From Micromonospora qiuiae (GTDB taxonomy: Bacteria; Actinomycetota; Actinomycetes; Mycobacteriales; Micromonosporaceae): a stretch of 38,858 nt of DNA. Within the stretch, counting starts at the first letter, position 1, and each line of letters opens with the position of its first letter. A model generated the notes under the pieces. It was not told the DNA's origin, made no database searches, and saw nothing but the letters and a program-made list of their open reading frames with translations. The stretch lies in assembly GCF_016863555.1 (NCBI RefSeq), contig NZ_BOPC01000075.1, positions 1 to 38,858 on the forward strand, given 5' to 3'. Made by a program: the position numbers and the translations under genes. This document shows, piece after piece, positions 24,167 through 31,946 of the stretch.

Positions 24167-24925
24167 TCAGGCGGTGGCGCCACCATCGATCACGTGATCG
24201 TGGCCGACGACGTAGCTGGACTCCTCCGAGGCCAGCCAGAGAACGGCGTTGGCAATCTCCTGGGGGTCGGCGACGCGGCCCAGCGGCACGGTCGGGCCGA
24301 GGCGGGCGTCACGCTGCTCGCGGGTCTCGCCTGAGAGGTAGGACATCGGCGTGTCGATCGGCCCGGGGCTGATGGAGTTGATGCGTACGCCTTGATTGAT
24401 GTACTCAAGCGCGGCGGTACGGGTCAGGAAGCTGACCCCCGCTTTGGACGTCGAGTAGGCGCTCATGCCGGCCAGCCGCCAGTGGGCGCCCAGGTTGGAG
24501 GCGGTGTTGACGATGATGCCGCCGCCGTTGGCCGCCATATGCGCGGTCTCGTACTTGAGGGCGAGGAAGACGCCCGTAAGATTGACCGCGAGGACCTTGT
24601 TCCACACGTCCTCGTCGTGCTCGCCGACCGGCGTGCCGCCGCCCAGAATGCCGGCGTTGTTGAACGCGATGTGCAGTCCACCGTGGCGGGAGACCACGGT
24701 GTCGACCATCGCCTTGACGCTTTCGGAGCTGGTGACGTCGACGATGATGCCGGACGCCTTTCCACCTTCAGCATCGATCATCTTAACGGTTTCGTGCACG
24801 GCGCCCTCGTTGAGATCGGCGACGGCGACGGCCGCGCCCTCCCTCGCGAACGACAGGGCGGCGGTACGGCCCAGCACGCCGCCAGCGCCGGTGACGAGGA
24901 CGGTCTTGTCGGTGAAGCGGTTCAT
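24167..24925 (-). CDS. SDR-family NAD(P)-dependent oxidoreductase
   Basis: A 252-residue classical short-chain dehydrogenase. Visible motifs: TGAGGVLG (12-19), acidic D37 after the second strand (favouring NAD), NNAG (89-92), N115, S143, and Y157-x3-K161 in AYSTSKAG, then SPGPIDTPM. The catalytic set is complete. It follows the MFS gene by 22 bp and has AAGGAGT eight bases upstream, so it is probably co-transcribed with it. Closeness to the polyketide-tailoring operon suggests, but does not prove, a role as a ketoreductase. Confidence 0.93.
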   Translation of the reverse strand: MNRFTDKTVLVTGAGGVLGRTAALSFAREGAAVAVADLNEGAVHETVKMIDAEGGKASGIIVDVTSSESVKAMVDTVVSRHGGLHIAFNNAGILGGGTPVGEHDEDVWNKVLAVNLTGVFLALKYETAHMAANGGGIIVNTASNLGAHWRLAGMSAYSTSKAGVSFLTRTAALEYINQGVRINSISPGPIDTPMSYLSGETREQRDARLGPTVPLGRVADPQEIANAVLWLASEESSYVVGHDHVIDGGATA

Positions 24926-24947
24926 TTCGGTGACTCCTTAAGAAGGA

Positions 24948-26294
24948 CTACTTCATGCGGTAGGCCAGGATGGCGACGACGGCGAGTGCGGCCCCCGTCG
25001 CGGCCAGGGACGATGCGTCGCTGCCAAGCGTGAGCAGGACTGCGAAGAGGACAGTCGGCCCGACTTCCATCGCCGTGTTCAGCACACCGCCCGCGAGCCC
25101 GATCTGCTGCCGCCGCACACCTTCGACGGAGAGCACGGCGGCACCCGCGAAGGAGGCGGCGGCGCCGGCCGGCAACAGCACGAGACCCGGCAGCAATCCG
25201 TACGCGTACGGGATGTACGGATCGAGCCCGGTTAGTGCGAGAAGGGCGAGCCCGGCAGCTCCCATACTGAGCCCGGCAACCATGGTGGTCTGGACGCCGT
25301 ACCGGTCGATGAGCGGTTTTGCCAACCAGCCCGAGGCGACCAGCACGATGGCGAAGGGCACGAAGGCGGCCGAGACCTGCAGCGGTGACCAATCGCGAGC
25401 CTGCTGGAGGTGGAGCGAGAGGACCACGAACGCCATCGCGGTCCCGCAAGCGCTCGTTGCGGTAGCCGTGAGGGCGAGGGCCCGTCGCCGGTCGAGCAGG
25501 AACCCGGGCGGCAGCAGCGGATCGCGGGTGTGCTCCTCGGCGCACATGAACGCGACAAGCAGCGCAGCTCCGGCGAGCAGCGGTACGAGAACACCGGCCG
25601 ACAACCAGGGGCGGGCCGCGGTGACGACGAGCCCGTAACTGGTGAGGGTGATCCCGGCGGTGGCGAGCAGAGCGCCCGACAGGTCGAGAGACCTGCCCCG
25701 ACTCGGTGCGGTTTCCGGCAGCAGTCGGGGTGCAAGGACGAGGGCCGCGACCGCGACCGCGAGCGGTACGGCGAAGACCCAGCGCCAGGACAACAGCGCC
25801 GAAATGACGCCGGAGAGCAGATTGCCTGCGGTCGCACCGAGTATCGACAGCCCGCCCCAGGTGGCCAGCGCCCGACCGTACGCGGTGGGCGCGGGGAAGA
25901 CGGCGCGTAGCACGGCCATGGCGGCCGGCGCGACGAGAGCCGCACCCGCGCCCTGCGCGAAGCGCACCGCGAGCAGTGCCCCGATGCCGGGGGCGAGCGG
26001 GGCCACAGCCGAGGCGGTGCCGAAGATGGCGAGGCCTGCGGTGAGTGTGTGGCGCCCGCCATAGCGGTCGGCGAGGCGTCCGCCGAAGAGCAACAGCCCG
26101 GCGAAGGCCAGTCCGTAGGCCGCGCTGAGCAGGATCAAGTCGGCGCGCTCCAGGTCGAACTCGCGTCCGATGCGGGGTAGCGGCACGAGGATCGCGGTGA
26201 GCGTGAAGATCAGTGTCGTTTGAACACTGCCGAGGAGGAGGAAGGCGGATCGATGCCGCACTTTGGTGGCGCGGGCAACGTACGTGGCGGCCAC
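24948..26294 (-). CDS. MFS drug-type efflux transporter
   Basis: A 448-residue major facilitator transporter with about 12-14 apolar helices. The loop-2/3 signature GGRLADRYGGRHTL is present, and the second half begins with a matching KPLIDRYGVQTTM. The general layout is that of drug:H+ antiporters of the DHA family. The GTG start has a strong GGAGG. The TetR gene directly upstream and its operator-like sites suggest repressor-controlled efflux, perhaps of the product of the divergent operon. Confidence 0.9.
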   Translation of the reverse strand: MAATYVARATKVRHRSAFLLLGSVQTTLIFTLTAILVPLPRIGREFDLERADLILLSAAYGLAFAGLLLFGGRLADRYGGRHTLTAGLAIFGTASAVAPLAPGIGALLAVRFAQGAGAALVAPAAMAVLRAVFPAPTAYGRALATWGGLSILGATAGNLLSGVISALLSWRWVFAVPLAVAVAALVLAPRLLPETAPSRGRSLDLSGALLATAGITLTSYGLVVTAARPWLSAGVLVPLLAGAALLVAFMCAEEHTRDPLLPPGFLLDRRRALALTATATSACGTAMAFVVLSLHLQQARDWSPLQVSAAFVPFAIVLVASGWLAKPLIDRYGVQTTMVAGLSMGAAGLALLALTGLDPYIPYAYGLLPGLVLLPAGAAASFAGAAVLSVEGVRRQQIGLAGGVLNTAMEVGPTVLFAVLLTLGSDASSLAATGAALAVVAILAYRMK

Positions 26295-26310
26295 GGCCCC
26301 TCCTTTTCTT

Positions 26311-26322
26311 GACCGATCGGTC
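26311..26322. promoter_or_regulatory. TetR operator-like palindrome before the MFS gene
   Basis: GACCGATCGGTC is a perfect 12-bp palindrome 17 bp before the MFS start. A one-mismatch copy (GAACGATCGGTC) lies in the promoter of the TetR gene at 26980-26991, which makes both likely binding sites of that TetR protein. Confidence 0.75.
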
Positions 26323-26371
26323 CATTATTTGGGCATGCGGAAGTGAACCCGATCAGTTGAGTGAGCGTGGT

Positions 26372-26956
26372 TCAGTCCAGCAGCGCTAGCGCCTGCTCGG
26401 CCGCGTCCTGCACTCGGGCGGGATCGTTCGACGCCTTGCCGACGATCCGTAAACCCTGCAGCAGGACGAACAGCATGCGGGCCAGTGCGCGCGGATCATG
26501 ATCCTCGGACAGCTCGCCCTGAGCCTGTGCTCGCACAAGGGCGGAGTGCAGCAGGGTCTCGACATGCTCCCAGCTCATCTCCACCCGCCAGGCGGCAGCG
26601 GCATCGTGCGGAGCCAGCTCGGCTGCGGTATTGGTGATGAAGCAACCAATGGCGCGCTTCTCCGCAGAGGCGGCCTCGGCGGCAAATCGACGCACCATCG
26701 CCCGCACCGCAGGCAGTGCGGGGCCCGGCTGAGCCAGCTCGGCCAAGAGGGGTGGGTTTCGCATCTCGGTGTAACGGTCCATGGCCTTCAGATACAGCTC
26801 GTGCTTGCTGCCGAAGGTCGCGTAGATGCTGGCACGGCCGATCCCGAGGTGCTCGACGAGGTCTGCCATCGAGGTCGCCTCGTAGCCGCGCCGCCAGAAC
26901 AGCTCCAGGGCCGACTGCAGCGCGGCATCCGGATCGAATTCCTTGGTCCTGGCCAT
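26372..26956 (-). CDS. TetR/AcrR-family repressor
   Basis: A 194-residue regulator with a helix-turn-helix at about residues 8-52 (PDAALQSALELFWRRGYEATS, then LVEHLGIGRASIYATFGSKHE) and a TetR_C-type ligand domain containing AIGCFITNTAAELAPHD, common in AcrR-like repressors of efflux genes. It is upstream of the MFS and SDR genes on the same strand and divergent from the polyketide-tailoring operon. Operator-like sites flank it on both sides. Confidence 0.92.
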   Translation of the reverse strand: MARTKEFDPDAALQSALELFWRRGYEATSMADLVEHLGIGRASIYATFGSKHELYLKAMDRYTEMRNPPLLAELAQPGPALPAVRAMVRRFAAEAASAEKRAIGCFITNTAAELAPHDAAAAWRVEMSWEHVETLLHSALVRAQAQGELSEDHDPRALARMLFVLLQGLRIVGKASNDPARVQDAAEQALALLD

Positions 26957-26963
26957 GCTGCAG

Positions 26964-26993
26964 ACGATAGACCTATCCAGAACGATCGGTCAA
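26964..26993 (-). promoter_or_regulatory. TetR gene promoter overlapped by its operator
   Basis: On the minus strand TTGACC (26988-26993) and TATCGT (26964-26969) are spaced by 18 bases, a reasonable -35/-10 pair. The -35 box overlaps the operator-like GAACGATCGGTC (26980-26991), and a second small inverted repeat GATAG/CTATC (26966-26977) overlaps the -10. This fits negative autoregulation. Confidence 0.55.
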
Positions 26994-27154
26994 ATATGGT
27001 TATGCGGCAGGTCGACAGCCAGTGGCCGTCCGTCCGGATCCAACGGCGCCGTCCCCGGGGCGTCACCGGCGGCGGACTGCCCGCCGGTCCGCGGTGACGG
27101 CGGGATGACGCGGCCTTCGACAGGGTCGCAGCACGCGCCGTCGAAGGAGAACAC

Positions 27155-29443
27155 ATGATCAGGACGATGGTCCGGCTGCGGGCCCGCCCCGGCTGCGAAC
27201 CGGCCGTGGCGTCTGCCTGGCACACGGCCCGCGCGGCGATCGGTGAGCTGCCCGGCAACCTGCTGCGGGACCTGCTCGTCGACGCCATCGAACCGCGCTC
27301 CTTCGTCGTCGTGACCGAGTGGACCGACGAGGCCGTCCTGCACGACTACGAGCAGGGGCCGATCGCCGCGCGGTTCGCCGAGGCCGTCCGGCCGCTGTGC
27401 GAACCACCCGCTGCCGGCGACCGCCGGGTGATGCGCGACGTGCCCGGTGGCGGCTCGACCGTCTTCGTGGACGTCGAGCTGACCGTGCCGGCGGCCCGGC
27501 GCGCCGAGTTCGACCACGGCTATCCGCAGGTGCTGGACCGGATGGCCGGTGTGCCCGGCTACCTGCGGGAGGAGCTGCTGCGCGAGCCGGACTCGGACAC
27601 CTTCCACATTTTCGCCGAGTGGACCGGCGCCGCCGAGTTCCACCGCTGGATCGCCAACCCGGCCCACGCCCGGGAGGAGGCCGGACCGATCGCTGCGTTC
27701 CTGCTCCGGATCCGCCGCCGCCTGTTCCACGGCGTGGCGGCTTCCGCCAGCGTGGCCATCCCCGACCGTGGCCGCACACCGAGCAAGGAGAGCGACGTGC
27801 ACACGACAACGGACGTACTCATCGTCGGGGCGGGGCCCACCGGGCTGACCGCCGCCATCGAGCTGGCCCGGCGCGGCATCGACTGCCGGCTGGTGGAGAA
27901 GCGGGCCACCCCGCCCGCGCACGCCGACAAGGCGATCGGGGTGCACTGCCGCACCATGGAGCTCTGGGAGGAGCAAGGCGTCGTGCGCGAGGCAATGGAC
28001 GCCGGGATCTGGCTGACCGGCAACATGGTCTTCGTCAACGGCCACGAGACGCACCGGATGAGCTGGGAACTGCCCGAACTGCCGTACGCGCACCTCGGGC
28101 TGCCCCAGTACGAGACCGAGCGGATCCTCACCGAACGCCTCGCCACCCTCGGCGTACGCCCCCGCCGGGGCGTCGCGTTGGCCGCCTTCATCCAGGACGA
28201 CGACGGCGTCACCGCCGCCCTCGACACCCCCGCAGGCGAGGAGACGGTACGCGCGAAGTACCTGCTCGGCTGCGACGGCGCGCACAGCACCGTCCGCGAA
28301 TTGCTCGGGCTCACCTTCACCGGTGGACTGGGCATGTTCCCGCAGCTGTTCATGCTCGGCGACGTCGACTTGGACTGGGACATGCCCGACGGGCACCTGC
28401 TGCGGTTCATGCACGAGACCGACGGCCGGATGGACGGCATGCTGGTCTGCGTGCCGCTGCGCGGCGAGTCCCGCTACCGGATCGCCACCCTGGCACCGCC
28501 GAGGTTCTTCGCCCAGACCGGCGGCCAGGACGCCCCGCCCGGCTTCAGCGAGGAACTGGCCGAGCCGACCCTCGCCGACGTGCAGGCCGCCATTGACCGG
28601 CTGGCCCCGCCCGGCACCCGGGCGTCGAACCTGCGCTGGTCGTCGGTGTTCCGAATCAGCCACGGCATCGTCGACCGCTACCGCGACGGCCGGGTCTTCG
28701 TGGCCGGCGACGCGGCCCACCTGCACCCGCCGGCCGGCGGGCAGGGCATGAACACCGGCATCCAGGACGCCTGGAACCTCGCCTGGAAGGTGGCCCTGGC
28801 GGTGCGCGGGAAGGCCGCGCCGGGGCTGCTGGACAGCTACGAGACCGAACGGCACCCGGAGGGCGAGGAGATCGTCGGCCGGGCGGTGCGGATGGCGTTC
28901 ACCGACGAGCTGGACCGCGAGGACCTGAAGCGGCAGTTCCTCCAGGAGATGTCGATGCTGCTCAGCTACGCCGACAGCCCACTGGTCGGCGAGACCGTCA
29001 CCGACCCCGACGCGCTGCGGGCCGGCCCGCGCCCCGGCGACCGGGCACCGGACGTCGGCGGCCTGCACCGCCGCGGCGTCGGCCACCCGCTGCGGCTGCG
29101 CGACCTCACCCGCGGCACCCGGCACACCCTCCTGCTGTACGCGGACGGCTCGGCCGACGAGGCGGCGGTCGCCGCAGTGGAGAAAATCTGTGCCGACCTG
29201 CCGGCCCTGGCGGCGGGGGAGCTCGACGCGTACCTGCTGCTCGACCCGGACGCCCCGCAGCCGCGACTGCTCGCCCCGCCGGTGCTGCGCGACGCAGCCG
29301 GGGAGTTCCGTGCCCGGTACGGCGTCACCGGCACCGCCCTGTACCTGATCCGCCCCGACGGGCACGTGGGCTTCCGCAGCCAGCCGATCGACGCCGACGG
29401 GCTGCGCAAGAACCTGCACCTGGTCTTCGGTGGTGCGAAGTGA
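27155..29443 (+). CDS. fusion: two ABM monooxygenase domains plus class A flavin monooxygenase
   Basis: A 762-residue protein. Residues 1-95 and about 100-195 are two antibiotic-biosynthesis-monooxygenase (ABM) domains, a cofactor-free quinone-forming fold. Residues 215-640 are a class A FAD/NAD(P)H aromatic hydroxylase: GAGPTG (225-230), the DG motif LLGCDGAHSTVR (D374) and the GD motif AGDAAHLHPPAGGQGMNTG (D519). About 640-755 is the thioredoxin-like tail found in PgaE/TfdB-type enzymes. It probably hydroxylates an aromatic polyketide. ATG 27155 follows AAGGAG. An intact second ribosome site and GTG start (27797) lie in the linker. It is the first gene of a four-gene coupled operon. Confidence 0.9.
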   Translation: MIRTMVRLRARPGCEPAVASAWHTARAAIGELPGNLLRDLLVDAIEPRSFVVVTEWTDEAVLHDYEQGPIAARFAEAVRPLCEPPAAGDRRVMRDVPGGGSTVFVDVELTVPAARRAEFDHGYPQVLDRMAGVPGYLREELLREPDSDTFHIFAEWTGAAEFHRWIANPAHAREEAGPIAAFLLRIRRRLFHGVAASASVAIPDRGRTPSKESDVHTTTDVLIVGAGPTGLTAAIELARRGIDCRLVEKRATPPAHADKAIGVHCRTMELWEEQGVVREAMDAGIWLTGNMVFVNGHETHRMSWELPELPYAHLGLPQYETERILTERLATLGVRPRRGVALAAFIQDDDGVTAALDTPAGEETVRAKYLLGCDGAHSTVRELLGLTFTGGLGMFPQLFMLGDVDLDWDMPDGHLLRFMHETDGRMDGMLVCVPLRGESRYRIATLAPPRFFAQTGGQDAPPGFSEELAEPTLADVQAAIDRLAPPGTRASNLRWSSVFRISHGIVDRYRDGRVFVAGDAAHLHPPAGGQGMNTGIQDAWNLAWKVALAVRGKAAPGLLDSYETERHPEGEEIVGRAVRMAFTDELDREDLKRQFLQEMSMLLSYADSPLVGETVTDPDALRAGPRPGDRAPDVGGLHRRGVGHPLRLRDLTRGTRHTLLLYADGSADEAAVAAVEKICADLPALAAGELDAYLLLDPDAPQPRLLAPPVLRDAAGEFRARYGVTGTALYLIRPDGHVGFRSQPIDADGLRKNLHLVFGGAK
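27785..27799 (+). promoter_or_regulatory. internal ribosome site and GTG start inside the fusion gene
   Basis: AAGGAG (27785-27790) is spaced six bases from an in-frame GTG (27797-27799). The product would begin MHTTTDVLIVGAGPTG, exactly where free-standing flavin monooxygenases of this class begin. It may give a separate 548-residue hydroxylase in addition to the fusion, or be the scar of a recent gene fusion. Confidence 0.7.
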
Positions 29444-29760
29444 GCACCGTGCGCACGGTGCTGGCGATGCGGACCCGGCCCGGGTGCGAGGAACGGTTCG
29501 AGGCCGAGTGGCTCGCGGCGGCGGAGAAAATCGGCGCGCTGGACGGCTGCCTGCGCCAGGACCTGGTCCGCGACGCCGACGACCCGCGCAGCTACCTGAT
29601 CATCAGCGACTGGGCCGACCGTGAGCGGCTGGACGCCTTCGGCCGCAGCGCCCAGCGCGACGAGCTGCTGCGGGTGATCCGTGACCTGCGCGAGTCCGCG
29701 CAACGCCACACCTACCAGGTGCTGCACAGCATGCGCGGCGAGCCGCAGGAGGACCGATGA
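29440..29760 (+). CDS. ABM-domain monooxygenase
   Basis: A 106-residue single ABM-domain protein. It starts with GTG overlapping the stop of the fusion gene (GTGA) and ends overlapping the P450 start (ATGA). The sequence closely follows the first ABM domain of the fusion: both have RT...RPGCE, a Trp/Ala helix, IG-x-L-x-G and DPRS or EPRS followed by a W-x-D strand, so the two arose by duplication. Such proteins oxidise or assist ring closure in aromatic polyketide pathways. Confidence 0.87.
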   Translation: MSTVRTVLAMRTRPGCEERFEAEWLAAAEKIGALDGCLRQDLVRDADDPRSYLIISDWADRERLDAFGRSAQRDELLRVIRDLRESAQRHTYQVLHSMRGEPQEDR

Positions 29761-30983
29761 ACGAGTGCCCGATCCCCGCGTCCGAGCTCTACACCGACGA
29801 GTTCGCCGCCGACCCGTACCCGACGTTCGCCCGGCTGCGCGCCGAGCAGCCGGTCTGCCCGGTCAGTTCGCCGCGCTTCGACTCGTACCTGATCAGCCGC
29901 TTCGATGACGCCCGCACCGCGCTCGCCGACCCCCGGCTCTCCAAGGACCTGTACGGCCCGCAGGAGCACTACCTGCGCATCTTCGGCCCGAACTCGGCGG
30001 GCCTGAACAAGAACATGCTCAACGCCGACCCACCGGAGCACACCCGGCTGCGCCGACTGGTGTCCCAGGCGTTCACGCCGCGCCGGATCGAGGCGATGCG
30101 CCCCCGGGTCGAGCAGACCGTGAACGACCTGCTCGACAAGATCGTGCCGCACGGCGAGGCCGAGCTGATGCGCGACTTCGCCATCCCGCTGCCGATGCTG
30201 GTGATCTCGGACCTGCTCGGGATACCGGCGACCGACCACGACCGGGTGCTCGACTGGACCCAGGTGATCCGGACCTCCGGGTCGTCGCGCCGCAGCCCCG
30301 AGCAGGAACGGGCGGCCGTGCAGGAGGCCCAGGCGTGGCTGCACCGGTATCTCACCGAACTGGTGCAGGCGAAGCGGGCCAACCCCGCCGATGACCTGAT
30401 CAGCGCGCTGATCTCCGCCTGCGAGCAGGAGGGGACGCTCTCCGAGCCGGAAGTGGTCACCACCACCTTCCTGCTGCTGTTCGCCGGCCACCAGACCACC
30501 GCCGACTTCATCGGCAACGCGGTGGTGGCGCTGCTGACCCACCCCGACCAGCTCGACCTGCTGCTGCGTCAGCCGGCGCTGCTGCCCTCGGCCATCGAGG
30601 AGCTGCTGCGCTTCGACGGCCCGCTGCCGGTGGCCAGCCCTCGCATCGTCAGCGAGGACGTCGAGTACCAGGGGGTCCGCATCCCGCGCGGATCGATCGT
30701 CGGCGTGGTGCTCAACGCGGCCAACCACGACCCGGAACACTTCGCCGACCCGGACCTGCTGGACCTGCGCCGGGTCCGCGGCCCGCACCTCGGGTTCGGC
30801 CACGGCGTCCACTACTGCCTGGGCGTCTCGCTGGCCCGGATGGAGGCGCAGATCGGCATCGGGGCGTTGCTGCGCCGCCTGCCGGGGCTGCGGCTCGGGG
30901 TGCCGGTCGGCGAGCTGCGCCGGCTGCCGGCCGCGTCGCCGTTCCGGGGGCTGCTGGAACTACCCGTCCGGTTCGCCGCGTGA
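29757..30983 (+). CDS. cytochrome P450
   Basis: A 408-residue bacterial class I P450. The I-helix oxygen-binding motif is AGHQTT (243-248), the K-helix E-x-x-R is E282-L-L-R285 and the haem loop is FGHGVHYCLG with C354. The length and N-terminus (no membrane anchor) are typical of actinomycete biosynthetic P450s, near the CYP105/107 group by general look. It needs ferredoxin and reductase partners, none of which is in the operon. Substrate unknown; context suggests an aromatic polyketide. The start overlaps the ABM gene by ATGA. Confidence 0.95.
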   Translation: MNECPIPASELYTDEFAADPYPTFARLRAEQPVCPVSSPRFDSYLISRFDDARTALADPRLSKDLYGPQEHYLRIFGPNSAGLNKNMLNADPPEHTRLRRLVSQAFTPRRIEAMRPRVEQTVNDLLDKIVPHGEAELMRDFAIPLPMLVISDLLGIPATDHDRVLDWTQVIRTSGSSRRSPEQERAAVQEAQAWLHRYLTELVQAKRANPADDLISALISACEQEGTLSEPEVVTTTFLLLFAGHQTTADFIGNAVVALLTHPDQLDLLLRQPALLPSAIEELLRFDGPLPVASPRIVSEDVEYQGVRIPRGSIVGVVLNAANHDPEHFADPDLLDLRRVRGPHLGFGHGVHYCLGVSLARMEAQIGIGALLRRLPGLRLGVPVGELRRLPAASPFRGLLELPVRFAA

Positions 30984-31033
30984 CGGCGACCCCGCGTCCA
31001 CAACCGAGCCCACTCACCCAAGGAGTCCCAGTC

Positions 31034-31711
31034 ATGACCTTCCGCAACGTGATCGTCTGCCGGATGGTGCCCGGCGAGGAGAGCGAACGCGTCGTCGCCG
31101 ACACCTTCGGCTACTACGACCGCACCACCCGCCCGCAGGATCTCGGCGTCATCGGCCGGACCCTGCTGTCCTTCCACGACCTCTACATCCACGTCATCGA
31201 TCGGGTCGCCGACCCCGCGGTGACCGGGCAGACCCGTGGGCTGCCCGCCTTCCAGCAGATCGCCGAGGCCATCGCCCCGTACGTGACGCCGTACCCGAGG
31301 TACTGGAAGAACCCGTCCGACTCGGTGGCGAAGCAGTTCTACCACTGGGCGCCGGCCGAACCGCCGGCCGGGACGACGACCGGCCCGAACCGGACCATCA
31401 TCGTCGCCCGGATCAAGCCCGGCGCCGAACCGGACGTGGCGCGCATCTTCGGCGAGTCCGACGCCGGTGAGCTACCGGCGCGCCTCGGCGTGACCGGCCG
31501 CTGGCTGTACTCGATCGACGACGTCTACCTGCACGTGCTAGAGCAGACCGACGCCTCTTTCGCCGCCGTCCGGGAGAACCACGACACCCCGGCCTTCGCC
31601 AAGATCATGGAGGATCTCAGCCCGTACATCAGCGCGTACAGTCCCGACACCTGGCGCGGCCCGGAGGACGCCGTGGCCAAGGAGTTCTACCGCTGGCGCG
31701 CCGAGGACTGA
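31034..31711 (+). CDS. two-domain TcmI-like polyketide cyclase
   Basis: A 225-residue protein made of two tandem copies of a TcmI/SchA-type polyketide cyclase domain. Copy 1 (about 1-110) and copy 2 (about 117-225) share the pattern R-x-I-V-R-I/M-K/V-PG-E, then LG-V-GR, the strand D-YLHV and the ending P-Y...A-V-AK-FY-W. Single-domain members are about 110 residues, so this is an internal duplication. Such enzymes close late rings of aromatic polyketides. ATG 31034 is preferred because AAGGAG is eight bases upstream; GTG 30980, overlapping the P450 stop, is the alternative. Confidence 0.88.
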   Translation: MTFRNVIVCRMVPGEESERVVADTFGYYDRTTRPQDLGVIGRTLLSFHDLYIHVIDRVADPAVTGQTRGLPAFQQIAEAIAPYVTPYPRYWKNPSDSVAKQFYHWAPAEPPAGTTTGPNRTIIVARIKPGAEPDVARIFGESDAGELPARLGVTGRWLYSIDDVYLHVLEQTDASFAAVRENHDTPAFAKIMEDLSPYISAYSPDTWRGPEDAVAKEFYRWRAED

Positions 31712-31740
31712 ACGGCGCGCCCGCCGTCTCGGCGCGCCCG

Positions 31741-31799
31741 CCGTTCCGGCGGAATGGCGGTTACCCGCCCAGCCAGATGCCGCCATTCCGCCGAAACGG
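31741..31799. repeat. inverted repeat with 20-bp arms
   Basis: Arms at 31741-31760 and 31780-31799 pair over 20 bp with one mismatch; the core is CGGCGGAATGGCGG. The loop is 19 bases. It begins 30 bp after the cyclase stop, so it could end the polyketide operon. The direct repeat CGGCGCGCCCGCCGT lies just before it (31713-31743). The right arm supplies the odd C-terminus of the truncated CxxC frame on the minus strand, so the element may have inserted there. Confidence 0.85.
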
Positions 31800-31943
31800 A
31801 GTCGACCTGCCCGATGCCGCCGTCGTGCTCTGCCCACACACCGGGCATCGGCCCTCCTGCCGCGCCTGGTCGCGGAGGGTGCGCCGGGCGGCGAGGGTCT
31901 GCCGGTTGCGGATCTGCGCGAGCGACAGAAACGGCGCGGCCAC
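31761..31943 (-). pseudogene. truncated CxxC-protein gene, cassette copy 2
   Basis: The frame begins VAAPFLSLAQIRNRQTLAARR and reaches CPVCGQS, matching the first 37 residues or so of the copy at 18137-18316. After the CxxC it becomes the translated inverted repeat (STPFRRNGGIW), so the true 3' end is lost. The GTG start follows the stop of the XRE relic by three bases, the same order as in copy 1. Confidence 0.6.
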
Positions 31944-31946
31944 CCG

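Noticed and set aside
24922..26325. 467-codon minus-strand frame overlapping the MFS gene in another frame
   Set aside because: Arg-rich and without membrane helices, while the chosen frame has a full transporter layout with a ribosome site.
27062..27098. Inverted repeat GTCACC...GGTGAC before the tailoring operon, considered as an operator
   Set aside because: The arms pair only partly in a very GC-rich stretch, where such pairings arise by chance; kept out of the feature list.
26990..29419. Long minus-strand open frame (about 809 codons) opposite the fusion monooxygenase
   Set aside because: It mirrors the GC-rich third-codon pattern of the real gene, is rich in Val/Arg/Gly/His without any domain, and has no ribosome site.
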